From positions 4,865,961 through 4,929,960 of the forward strand of contig NC_020172.2 of the NCBI RefSeq assembly GCF_000224145.3: a stretch of DNA of 64,000 bases, given 5' to 3'. The position numbers and the translations under genes were made by a program. This document shows, in pieces, positions 14,801 through 24,892 of the stretch (positions within the stretch are counted from its first letter, which is position 1; each line of letters starts with the position of its first letter). A model generated the notes under the pieces. The model was not told where the DNA came from. It made no database searches and saw only the letters and a list, made by a program, of their open reading frames with translations. This DNA is from Ciona intestinalis. Lineage: Eukaryota > Chordata > Ascidiacea > Phlebobranchia > Cionidae.

Positions 14801-15253
14801 GTTGGTAGGTTGCTGGGGGAGTAGTTATATTGATTAGTAGTTAGTTGGTACATTTAGCAGATAAAGTAGGGGCTAGAAGATGATTATTCAGTGGAACCGA
14901 CAATTTTTGGTGCTGGTTAGGAATCTTCCCTTCCCCACCTTATTTGCTAACTCCTAAGGTGTTGATGGTTAGGGGGTTAGTGGTTATAGGGGTTAGTGAT
15001 TTTAGGGGTTAGTGTTTAGCAAATAAGGGGGGAAGATTCTTCACTAGCACCCAATTTTTATCTCATGTCACCAATCCTCACTTGCCTTTATTTGATCAAT
15101 CTGTTGTTTCAACCGCATTCGTTTCATCGCTTCCCGTTTCTCTTTTTGTCGATGAAAGTCGAACGCGGTTGGTTTATAGTCAGTAGAAACAGCCCTTCTT
15201 TGTAAGCACACTGCATGGCGTTGTTTTGGAACGTTTAAAAACAAACCACGCAT
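2856..15253 (-). CDS. VARS2: Valyl-tRNA synthetase, probable mitochondrial form
   Basis: Class I synthetase that charges tRNA-Val. Exons: 15086-15253, 14460-14538, 13768-13978, 13230-13394, 12857-12973, 12351-12541, 11975-12163, 11607-11698, 11107-11249, 10505-10594, 10037-10219, 9653-9826, 9162-9255, 8581-8700, 7819-7959, 7250-7372, 6898-7083, 5982-6230 (or 4335-4583), 5540-5833 (or 3893-4186), 3357-3458, 2856-2924. The frame is open through all junctions and gives 1059 residues, close to vertebrate VARS2. The HIGH motif reads HLGH (about 137-140, after [10 protein letters not shown]). The editing domain lies at about 200-520 ([12 protein letters not shown]), the class I signature [16 protein letters not shown] is in exon 11, KMSKS is at 651-655, and the anticodon-binding domain follows ([14 protein letters not shown] in exon 18). 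The first ATG begins an Arg-rich, acid-poor leader and no GST-like domain precedes the core, which favours the mitochondrial enzyme. Intron 1 uses a GC donor. Exons 18-19 are present twice (see repeats). The C-terminal tail (exons 20-21) is Lys-rich and diverged; it is placed by phase and splice sites. Confidence 0.93.
3003..3335. repeat. Tandem repeat, about 125-bp unit, 2.7 copies
   Basis: Units start CACACACTGCAATAGCTTC near 3003, 3128 and 3255, each followed by GGAGTGGCAACCATGGA. It lies in VARS2 intron 20. The ORFs crossing it on the plus strand come from the repeat. Confidence 0.85.
3684..5281. repeat. Duplicate copy A of VARS2 exons 18-19 and flanks
   Basis: Near-identical to 5332-6993, with scattered substitutions and indels in introns. 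Both copies carry intact exons 18 and 19 (4335-4583 and 3893-4186 here) with almost the same protein. The copy ends inside exon 17 (fragment 5187-5281), directly at a 50-N gap, and the last bases carry a one-base frame-shifting difference, as expected at a low-quality contig end. The likely explanation is two haplotypes assembled in tandem, not a gene duplication. Confidence 0.85.
5282..5331. other. Assembly gap, 50 N
   Basis: A run of exactly 50 N sits at the junction between the two copies of VARS2 exons 17-19. The round size suggests a placeholder. Confidence 0.97.
5332..6993. repeat. Duplicate copy B of VARS2 exons 18-19 and flanks
   Basis: Partner of copy A; it begins immediately after the 50-N gap and runs on into the rest of the gene. 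Exons 18 and 19 here (5982-6230, 5540-5833) connect to the complete exon 17 (6898-7083), so this copy is the one contiguous with the upstream gene. Confidence 0.85.
7468..7725. repeat. Family-4 tandem repeat, 130-bp unit, 2 copies
   Basis: Two units about 131 bp apart, each with GTGAGGTCTTCAGTGAG, then ACCCAGGGTGCTACCATCTA and CCCCACTGAGG. It lies in VARS2 intron 15. The same unit recurs inverted at 32512-32875, and fragments occur near 9430, 19740, 22100, 34240, 45310 and 51620. Confidence 0.85.
8225..8395. repeat. Family-3 dispersed element
   Basis: Carries the family-3 core: GGTAACTCGTAAGCTTGCAC, GAGGTGTATGAAACAGAACA, a GACTGTTGTTGCCCCACC segment and AAGTTAGATTC. It lies in VARS2 intron 14. 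Confidence 0.7.
14742..15056. repeat. Inverted-repeat element with TTAGGGG-rich core
   Basis: GGTGCTGGTTAGGAATCTTC near 14910 is mirrored by GAAGATTCTTCACTAGCACC ending near 15050. The interior is GGGGTTAGTG-type repeats. A related piece lies at 37808-37945. In VARS2 intron 1. Confidence 0.65.
15080..15090 (-). other. VARS2: GC-AG 5' splice site of VARS2 intron 1
   Basis: Exon 1 ends AAG and the intron begins GCAAGTGAG, the strong consensus of the rare GC donor class. Only this site joins exon 1 (phase 0) to exon 2 in frame. The nearby GTGAGG four bases on would shift the frame and hit a stop within exon 2. Confidence 0.8.
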
Positions 15254-17174
15254 TTCTAACGACAGTGAGTCTACTGCAGTTTATTTTGTTTACAAAATTA
15301 AATAGCGCGTGTTGTTTTATATAAGATTTCTATTTTCGTACTTTATTGGGGTGTATAATACCGAATCATAGTGGCTGAATCACATTAATAGTTTTTATTT
15401 TGTATATGTGAATGATTTAAAATTATTTAAAATTTAAACTGTTGTTGTAAAATGCTCACTTTCGTTATAAGCACAAAATACAATTTTACTAAAAATCAAC
15501 AATGATAAAACACAAAATACACTGTTGTGTTTAATGAATGATATATATTTAGTTAATTTGATATTGACATGAATGTTTAAAACACTCTTTTTAAATAGCT
15601 TACTTTAATACAAATACCATACCTTTCCTTACTTTCAGACATTTGTATTTTCTAAATAAATCCATGGCAAAAAACTTATACTTTATAAAAGTTACTTGCT
15701 GTTTAAATAAATTCTAGCAGTATCAAAACTACTGCGCTAGCGACTCTTGTTATAACTAAAATAAAACAAATGTGTTCTTATGTTTTGTATATTTAAAATC
15801 ATGAACAACTATTGCAAAGCAAAGGTGGTTAGTAGGACAAACATCTTTTGTTTTTTATTGTTAACACTGAAAAGCGTTGCAAAACACAAGTCAATTCACT
15901 GGTGTCTTAATGGTAGAAAACTAACCAGAATACATTTTACAAAAAAACACTATGAAAGGAAATTTTGAACGAAATTTCTGGGAAAATTTTATTTAAATAT
16001 TTTGATGTCATAAACTAACCAATTGTTATGTAACATTAGTTAAACTGTGACATAATAACACCTAAATAAACGATCCATTCCATAAGAAATAAAAAACAAC
16101 GATAACAAACAATACCATGCACTTTTTACATTGTGATATCACAGTGTTGGAGATTAGTACATGCTGCACTAATCGTCTCTGCATTCAATATTTTGAACTT
16201 TTAACAATATATTATTCCGTTTTTTAGTGTTTAAAACCAAGCATTTGTTTTAATGGCTTTATCAAAAACGGACTCAGTTACCAAAAACTGGTATATTAAA
16301 ATTCTAAGCAAAAAAAACAAGAAAAAGGCAAAACAGCTAAAAAACAACAGTTTTTTATGATGAATTTGTAGCTGACAACATAGTTTTAAAGAGATTGAAA
16401 GTCAGAACATTTACATTGTTAATCAATAATTCCCTATTATTACATCACTGTTCATCTCTGTCAGGAAATGTAGTTATATCTGGACAATAGAAGACATTCC
16501 AAAAAAAGAGGAAAACTTGAATTGAAAAAGTTTTAGTCTAATACTCAGTTTTGCCTTAATTTAGATATGTCTGAATATTTACACCGATGGTATAGTTTCA
16601 ATTCAGGTTTAGTATAAAATTTTGTTTTACCTTTATTTGGGTTGATAAATTTATACTATCGTATATTTTGGATTACTTTAAACCTTTTTTAAAAAACTGA
16701 GTTAAATAAAACTTCAAGTAACTGACATAATGCAACAATTGATCTATTTAAAAATTTCTCGAAAACGAGTGGCAAAAATTGACCCAGTGTGTTGGCTGTG
16801 ACCACGGTAAGAATGACATCACATGGTTGCTTAGCAATAGTGGAACTTGCAGGTTTTCTTGAACTTTTTCTATGAAAGTGAATCCACAGGGGTAGGAGCT
16901 GATATTGGGGGCTTATCATCCTGGAAATTTAATGTCAATTTTAATTTTAGAAATATTTAAATGTTAATGTGTGCAACTCAGTGTTTTATGACATCTATAT
17001 TCTCTTTGCAATATTCTTTTAAAGGCAATTTATTTTAGGCGAAATTCATGCAGTTTATAACTAATGGATTTTTATTATTTCATCAATATTTCAAATTGCA
17101 TATTGTACTTGTGACCTAAATAAATGTCAGTGGGGTTGCCTATCTCTTTATTTCCATATTTACATGCAAAAAAG
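15254..17174. other. Intergenic, VARS2 to PABIR
   Basis: AT-rich with no supported gene. It holds the VARS2 upstream region and the end of the PABIR transcript. TGATGTCA (16003) and TGACATCA (16814) occur. The short ORFs here lack homology or splice signals. Confidence 0.6.
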
Positions 17175-17180
17175 TTTATT
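17175..17180 (-). promoter_or_regulatory. Poly(A) signal of PABIR gene
   Basis: AATAAA on the minus strand, 34 bases past the stop at 17214. Confidence 0.5.
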
Positions 17181-17213
17181 AGACAAATAATATTTTAAAC
17201 AAAACCAACAACA

Positions 17214-20200
17214 TTATCCTACTTTAATTTCTTTCTTTGGTTGGGGAATTCCCCCATGCGATAATGATGTTAACAATTGTAGATCTCTAAGGCCCTCTAG
17301 TGATGAAGACGAACAAGTAGATGACGCAGGAGATGAAGATCTCGTTGTTTCTAACATCTGAACATAGAAATACAAAATAAATAAAAATAGGTTGTCTAAA
17401 GTTAAAGTCATGTCTGCTTATCCACACACTGCATCTAGATAAGGTTTTCTAGTCGTTTAAACCCTAAAGGTATCTTTAAAACTGTATAAGATATAGGTTT
17501 TAAAGTCTACACTGTTTAATTTACAAACCTTGTTTAATAATATGAAAAACCACACAGTTTTATCTTATGTGATATTAAAATAATATGATTCTTTAATGTG
17601 GCTTTGATAGCCTCATAAGTAAATATTTTGTGTCCCAATTTTTTACCATAGCAACCCAACCAACCTGTGTTGCAGCATGATGTGGTTGTACAGGACTTGA
17701 TGTATGATGTAAAGGATGATGGAACCCATGTGAGGCATGGTGGGTAAACAGGGGTACGGGTTGTGGGGGGCTGGGTAATACGTATATATCCGTGTTGTCC
17801 GTTGATGATAAACTGAAGGAAGTTTAAAGGTTAAAATTATTGACCAGAGAGTTTATTACAGTTTTCGACTGTGTTGCGAAATTTAAATTAGGTAAAAACA
17901 ATAAACATATAAAAAATTAAATGCTATGAAATGTAAATAATATTTAGAAGGATTTATCTAAGTAAAGTTTTCATTAAAATTAATATTTCATGAAAAAATA
18001 TTCTGCCACTTAACCTCGCATGAAGTCTTTTGATAATAGACGAAACATTTGAACATAATTAACTTTTATTACACCAGAAGAGACGAAAAGAATATTTAAT
18101 AACAAGTTTTGGCAAATGGTTTTATGGTCTGTTTAATTTCTATAACTGTGTGTGGATTTAACCACGAGAAAAACTGTAAATATTCTTTATTAATTAAACT
18201 TGTGGTTCAACCACACTAAGTATTTTTCATTAATTAGTATTTAGTTAAAACACCCCTGACTTTACGTTTTGAGATTCAATCATCTTTTGCAGAGTTTTTT
18301 TTAAAACATTTTTAGAAATCTTGATTAATTAATTTACCTGTGTGATCGTTGGACCACGGCGCGATGACCAAGCGATGAATTGGTTTGCGTGAAATCACCC
18401 GAGGCACCAGATGTCGCTAAAGAGGGAATGGTTGGAACGAAACATCGCTTCGGTGAACTACTACCCTCGTTGTCCGAGTCACCTGTCATAAACATCTTCT
18501 ATTAAACTATGCATAGATATCATATATTTATTGGCATAGATATCTTGTAACAAACTTTGCATAGATATCATATATTAAGTGGGCATAGATATCTTATATT
18601 AGACTTTGCATAGATATCTTATATTAAAACTGACATTGATATCATATATTAAAGAGGCATAGATATCTTATATTAAAGTATAATGACATCATTATGTGTA
18701 TAGCACCAGTGTTTACACATACATCTTAATTATTTATATACGTGTAACAAACATACCAATTAATAGAAACATCATCGATTACTATTCTATTATTTATTTA
18801 TAAAAACTGGCAATATGATAGTTTACAATATTTATTATTTCATAGGTAACTCATATTTTTGTTCTATAATTAAGCGAAAGTTTAAACATATTATTCAATA
18901 TTTTATAAAGGACCCACATTTTCGTTTTATTGATCCTAATGCACTTGGACGCATTATACAAGGACTCTGACTCCTCCTCCTCCTGTGAAACAATGGGTAT
19001 TATGAACAAACAATACTTTATTATGATGAATAACACACACTATGATGTATTGATCTATACAAGTTAAACATTAACTTATGTGAGATAACATGTGTTATAG
19101 CATGCGTTTCATACTTTGGAAATATTACAGTATATTTGGGTCTGTACAATGGCAAAGTTATTTCACAAACATGGCAATTCTCTTTAATACAACACAATTA
19201 ATTCATTTTAAATATTTTAATCATAACTACATGAATGTGACCCCCTATCTTTGAGGCTTATTTTACAGCAGGATTTCCGTTAAAAAGAAAACTGTACAAG
19301 TTAAACAAAAATAACCAAAAAAGTGTTGGAAACGGAGTTTAAAAAAATTATTAATTGCTGTAAAAAAATAGGCAAAAAAACTTTTAAAAATGAGTATCAA
19401 ATTGGTTTGTGGTCGGAAAATATAGTTCGTGGTCGGAAAATATGGTTTGTAGTCAGAATATATGGTTTGTAGTCAGAAAATATGGTTTGTAGTTAGAATA
19501 TATGGTTTGTAGTTAGAATATATGACTTATAAAATACTCACGTTNNNNNNNNNNNNNNNNNNNNNNNNNNNNNNNNNNNNNNNNNNNNNNNNNNNNNNNN
19601 NNNNNNNNNNNNNNNNNNNNNNNNNNNNNNNNNNNNNNNNNNNNNNNNNNNNNNNNNNNNNNNNNNNNNAACTTTATATTTGCACTGATTCTAAACAGAA
19701 CAGTATGTTACTATAAATTCTCAAAATTTGGATTAAACCCAGGTCCCATGTTTGCCTCCCTGAAGACCTCACAGTTATAAAACAGACACTCTTATCTTGC
19801 GTTGGGCCTAGATAGTGACACTTTTCACACTGGGTGTTGGGATATTGTACAACATCCCATATCATAGGCCAAAACTAGGGCTGCAGGGTTAACAGTAAAA
19901 TTCTGCACCACATTAATCACCAATCAGTATACATTAGATTTTCAACCAAAAAGGTGAAACTTATTTTTATAAGATTGCATATCTGACTATCGTCTGCTTC
20001 CTCTGCATTTGTAAAAGTTCATTGCTATATATATATATATATATATATAGCAATGAGAATAAACCTTGCAACCATGAAATGTGAATTTTGTTTCCACAGG
20101 ATTGTGTGTCTAACTATCCCTGCCTCCCCTGCATTTATAAAAGTAGGACATCTAGGCCAATACTATCTATTCTAGTGCATCTACTATCTAGTACTTAAAA

Positions 20201-23200
20201 CTGGTACCTAACATGTACCTATGCACATCACAAGACCCATAGTATATACGTATATATATATGTATAATGTATATAGCAACAAAGGTGTTCACCTGATACA
20301 GTTGAGCTTGGGATGGGAAAGTGAGGTTTATGGGTTGGTGTTGTGGAGGGGGAGGGAAGATGACGCGGGGAACTTAAGCAACTATCTAAACTTGTTCGTC
20401 GTTCCTTCTGTGTAAGGTAATAATGTGGTTCATATCATACTTATAATGCATATGGTGGAAAAAATAAATAATATATATAAATATACAGTATGTCAGGGAA
20501 GATGAGACACCTTTTCATTCTATTTTCTTGTCCCATTAGGTAGTGAAAAAGGAAAATTTAAAAAATTATAAAACCGTATCCTCACGACTGCCATAGATCT
20601 ATGTTAATTGTTTTAAACAAAATTGAGATATTTGGATATTATGTGCTAAAGGTGTCTCATCTTTCCCCACCCTACAATACTCTATTATTATAATTAATAT
20701 AATATTCATATATGAAACTGTATTTAGAATTTAAAAGCATGGTCTTATGTTCATGTTAGAATTAAATATGGATTTTCAGATAAAAGGTTGGGATAAGATA
20801 TTCCAATAAAGCCAAGCAAAGCATTAAGAATTCAAATTGACAATTCAGTTGATTAATTTAAGGAATATTATACATAATATTAAAATTGTAAAACTCCAGC
20901 AAAAAATCTCGGTTGTGGTCGTGGATGATTTTCTCATTGAAAACTGCAGTACCTGTTAAATCTATTACACAGACAACCATTTGAGCAATATAAAACATAT
21001 TCGATTATAAAAAACATTATGTTTATGTTAAATATTAACACAGAGCATATGAAAAATGTAGTACCTATTAAATCTATTACACAGACAACAATTTGAGTAG
21101 TAGGTGTATAAAACATAGCCCATTATGAAAAACATTATGTTCATGTTAAATATTAACACAGAGCATATGATAGATACCAAGGATAAGTCGCTCCAGTTAG
21201 ATGAGATCTGTATAGTGGCTTGTACCTCCCTGTAAAAGCAATCAGTCATATTGTTTTCAATGGGTTTCAAGTAGAGCTTACTTGATGTATGAATAGTAAT
21301 ATATCAAAACAAGCGGGCTAAAATATAAACAACATTAAGCCACAAAGCAAACTTTGTCAATATTTTGAAAAATATATATATATATTTTATTTCATAAAAT
21401 ATTAATAGGTTTTAAATATTTATATTTTATTTCGGTAGTAGATTTAAAATGCTTATTATATTTGGTTGACAATCTAGAATTTATTATCAAACCCTAAAGG
21501 TGTTGCACAAGATGAGGGAAATAGATATAGCTTTCACATTTCATTTGCAAGCCAGATGTTTCCAGAAAACATTATATTATATATATATATATATGTTTAT
21601 ATTTAAGAAACTTATATTTCTATTAAACAGTGGTTTGTGTATAAGCAATTTGACTTATATAACACATTTATCAAACTTAACCCAAATCTTAACAATGAGT
21701 TAAGAGGTTTCCCCTTCCCTGTGTTACATATTATATCCACACAAAGTATGTCAGTTGTAATCAACCAATCATGTGTTACCATTCTCACCTCTCATGAGCT
21801 GTTTCTTTGGTTTGAATTCCTTCAAGGCTTTCCTCCTGGGGAATATTGGAAATAAAATATAATTAAATAAAACTTTTTAAATACAAAAAGCAGTGAGGTG
21901 TAAATGGTAAATGGTAGCACTATGGGTGGTGGGTGGTGGGTAATGGGTTAATAGACATAACCTACTGTACTGGGTAATATTGGAAATATGATAATCAAAA
22001 CAGTTACTTTTATACTAGTAGAAAAAGCAGTGGGGTATTAAAATTCAGACCATACTGCTTCTTCCATTTATTTAAAAGTACAGCTGAGATCTAAATAGAG
22101 GCAGCCTGGTTGTTGGGGTAATGAACCTATAACCCAGGTGCCAGGTGTGCTTTAATTAAAGGAACAAAATTCAAGTTTAATTTGGCCAATAATCCAACAC
22201 TGAACACCATCCTGTAATGTCTATGCTAACCACTGTTTCAATTATATAATGAAGCCAAGTACAATTAGGTTGAGGAAATTGAATTAGTAATCAATTTGAT
22301 ATCAGCAGCCAGAATGACATTCCAATAAACACATGAAGCAATACAAGGAAATATTAACTCACTGTTTTTAATTGGTGAAGCCTTAAACGTGATGTTGGTC
22401 TGGTCCCAGGGACTGGCGACTGTGGATAAAATATACTTTGGTTAAATAAAAGTCTTCAAGAGATCTGGTGGCAAGTTATATAATTGTAATACTAAAGGAC
22501 AGAGGCTGTAACATCCTGTTTCGGTCGCTTTGACCAGGTATGCCATTAAGTGTCAAGGACACATCACCCAAACAATGTTTAAATTTGTTGATCCAAACAG
22601 TTGATATGAGAGATCTTTTATGCCAGAGTATATCAACCATTGCCCAGTGGGCAGTAGGCACCCAAGGGAGAACATTTATTGAGGGCAAATTACTGCTCAT
22701 TGGGCTTTGTTTCCTTGTAGAACCATTGCTCCAAAGTGGGGAATAATATTCATAAATACAAGCAAAACAAATCTACGTTATTTTATTGATAGGGCATGTG
22801 ACACTGGTTTTCGAGTGTCTTTGAAAGGGGCCACAAACCATTTGAGAATCACAGTTGTTTTCCTGTTATAAAGATGACTGATTTTCAATGAAAATATTTG
22901 ATATAATTACCGTAGCACTGAATCTCCGGATTCTGTTTTTCCCAAGAGTTGCGTGTTGTTGGTAAACTGATGATAATTCAGCCATTCTGATGTCATAATG
23001 TAAAATTAAAGGGGAGAACAAAAGATTTAAAAAGACATTTTATTAAATATTGATTTTTTTTCTTTCATTTTTACTTAGACATTTGAGGCACGTTACTGCA
23101 TTGTATAAGCATAATTAAACAACTAAATTTTTATGTATGTTGACAATGCTTCAATAATGATTCATACAAACAACATTGAAGTATTCACAACAGTACTGGG

Positions 23201-23833
23201 TTATTAACAAGTAGATTACATACATGACCTTATAAGCACAGAATCTATGTAATCAATAAATATATTTGTAACTTTGAAAATTATTTGTATGAAGAACATA
23301 ACTTACTCGAAATCATTGAGTAACGGAGCACTGTTGCAACGTTTAAGAAGATTATTTTCCCTCTCTATCTGTTCCATGATGGTTGTCTCAGTTTGAGGCA
23401 ACTTCTTCCAAAAAGAGGAAGGTCTGCTCAGATGATCTGATGTCCTCCCATCTTTCGGAGCATCCCCAGAAGTCTTCCGGATGCGGTTTTCAAGCGATCT
23501 TCTTCTGCGAAGAAAGGAGTGACTCGAACATGAGTTAGGGGGCTTGAGTGGAAGGGGGGATCTTATAGACCATGAGGAAGATGGGCTGTCTGATGAAACG
23601 CTCTCGCTTCGATTGATGACATTGAACGACTCCGGACTTTGTGATTGGGTGGTGAATTTGTTCAACTTCTCTTGCTCCTCCAGTGGCCAAATAGCGGATT
23701 CATCCGTGTCGTTACCGCTGACATTCTCTTTCTCCTTAGCAACCGATTCTGTGTCTGTTTCCATAGAAACGTCACCGTTTTCGGAAACTGACTTATCCAC
23801 CTCAGTGTCCGTCATTCTTTCAACAGATTCCAT
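17214..23833 (-). CDS. PABIR: PABIR/FAM122-family PP2A-B55 inhibitor homologue
   Basis: Exons: 23307-23833, 22911-22986, 22363-22419, 21789-21835, 21178-21229, 20293-20407, one exon ending at 19542 and otherwise inside the N gap, 18918-18982, 18338-18482, 17665-17812, 17214-17357. Family landmarks occur in the expected order: RCNSAPLL (165-172), RLHQLK (214-219), ETAHER followed by EVQATIQISSNW, then RRRSQSP and RPSALGSIKRKC, then PKRCF. In vertebrate PABIR1 the RLHQIK-helix region binds the B55 subunit of PP2A and blocks substrates, so a similar nuclear/cell-cycle role is inferred. Start: the ATG at 23833 (MESVERM) is the first in the open frame; upstream in-frame codons are GTG only. The roughly 160 residues before the SAPLL motif are acidic and Ser-rich and have no counterpart that I recall in vertebrates. 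The tail is His/Pro-rich. A poly(A) signal lies 34 bp past the stop. Confidence 0.88.
18505..18678. repeat. Minisatellite of GCATAGATATC units
   Basis: About seven tandem units of GGCATAGATATCNTATATTA type, period near 20-36 bp. In PABIR intron 8, beside the exon starting at 18482. Confidence 0.8.
19403..19525. repeat. Minisatellite, about 20-bp unit, 6 copies
   Basis: Tandem ATGGTTTGTAGTCAGAATAT variants ending just before the exon that is cut by the N gap. The array probably caused the assembly break. Confidence 0.85.
19545..19669. other. Assembly gap, 125 N, hiding a PABIR exon
   Basis: The left edge reads AAC then GTGAGT on the minus strand, a clean 5' splice site two bases from the N run. 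The flanking PABIR exons end in phase 1 and start needing one base, and the family's Pro-Thr-Arg-Arg segment is missing between them. The exon therefore lies in the gap. Confidence 0.85.
20019..20056. repeat. Perfect 38-bp AT palindrome
   Basis: TCATTGC, then twelve TA units, then GCAATGA. The whole is self-complementary. In PABIR intron 6. Confidence 0.9.
20486..20676. mobile_element. Family-1 MITE copy
   Basis: Ends AGGGAAGATGAGACACCTT and AAGGTGTCTCATCTTTCCCC form terminal inverted repeats about 190 bp apart. The interior shows the family core (GGTAGTGAAA, AAAACCGTATCCTCACGAC). PABIR intron. Confidence 0.8.
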
Positions 23834-24099
23834 CACCCGATGATTGATGTAAACAAATTGAATCAAACCACAGCTCACAAGACAACTCTTTACAATAACT
23901 TTGTATGTGCAGTTTTGATATCAAAAGACAAATCAACTGGTTACATTTTGACTGGCAACCTTAAAAAGTGAAATAACTTGCAGCTAGAAAATTTTTAAAA
24001 ACAAATTTAGTACAACAAATGTGTGTATACATATATTATATTTAGCTACGTGTAAAAACGTAAAGCTTGTGTGTATACAAATATACGCCCGGTCACACA

Positions 24100-24440
24100 A
24101 GAGATCAAACAGATTACGTATATTCTAAATCTAAGCAACAATAGAGTTCTGACTGATAACGCGTTTTGACCTATGAATGTTATGTTGCGTCACAGAACTG
24201 TGCTTATATTTCACGTAATACGTGACCTGCGCTTCTTTTGATCGCGTTCGCGCGCCATACGCGTCACCGCTGCTTTAGTTTCTTGCAATAAATCACCCAT
24301 AACTAACAGACGACTTTAACTCGGCCAACTATAAGTCCATTGAGTTAATTCCATCCGAAAATCCTACAACTCATCCATTTTAATAACACGGATGACTGAT
24401 CTTCGGTCAGCTGGTTGTATGACGTCAATATTATGATTTG
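24100..24440 (-). promoter_or_regulatory. CpG-rich promoter candidate for PABIR gene
   Basis: Upstream of the PABIR ATG the sequence turns CpG-rich (GATAACGCGTTTTGAC, GATCGCGTTCGCGCGCCATA, GCGTCACCGC) and holds an intact TGACGTCA at 24420, in contrast to the surrounding CpG-poor DNA. The position fits the 5' region of this minus-strand gene. No TATA box was picked out. 24441-24892 shows only AT-rich sequence. Confidence 0.5.
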
Positions 24441-24892
24441 AGTTCGGGACATCACGGTTAATTTAGCGAAAATTCCTTTGAATTTCGCATAAATCCGTTT
24501 CCATTTGGCCTTACCTGCCAAACTAACATAAGCCACATTGCAAACAGTTTACAAAAAAACTTTATTTATTAGAAAACCACAATACACGTGTATATCTAAC
24601 ACATTAAAATGTTTATATAGAAAATATATGTTAAGTGCAAATAAACGATGTTTAAAATATTGTTTTAATGCATACAATGTCATAAACGATATAAATCATC
24701 ATATACAATAAATCAGCGCCTTTACAGCAATCCGTGTGTATTAAACACATATTATAATAAAAGCAACATAAAACCTTACCCAGAACTCAATGTTATGTAG
24801 ACATATATAGAAACGTGTAGATATGCTATCTACTGGACCTGTTGGTTATGATCACCTTTATATTTAGAGCAAATTATACACATATGGCATCT

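Noticed and set aside
20895..20955. Possible PABIR exon following a TTTAACAG acceptor
   Set aside because: No convincing donor, and the exons at 21178-21229 and 20293-20407 already join in phase with family-like sequence.
24345..24536. 63-codon minus ORF upstream of PABIR
   Set aside because: It lies in the CpG-rich upstream region, shows no family resemblance and cannot be joined in frame to the first PABIR exon by a good splice site.
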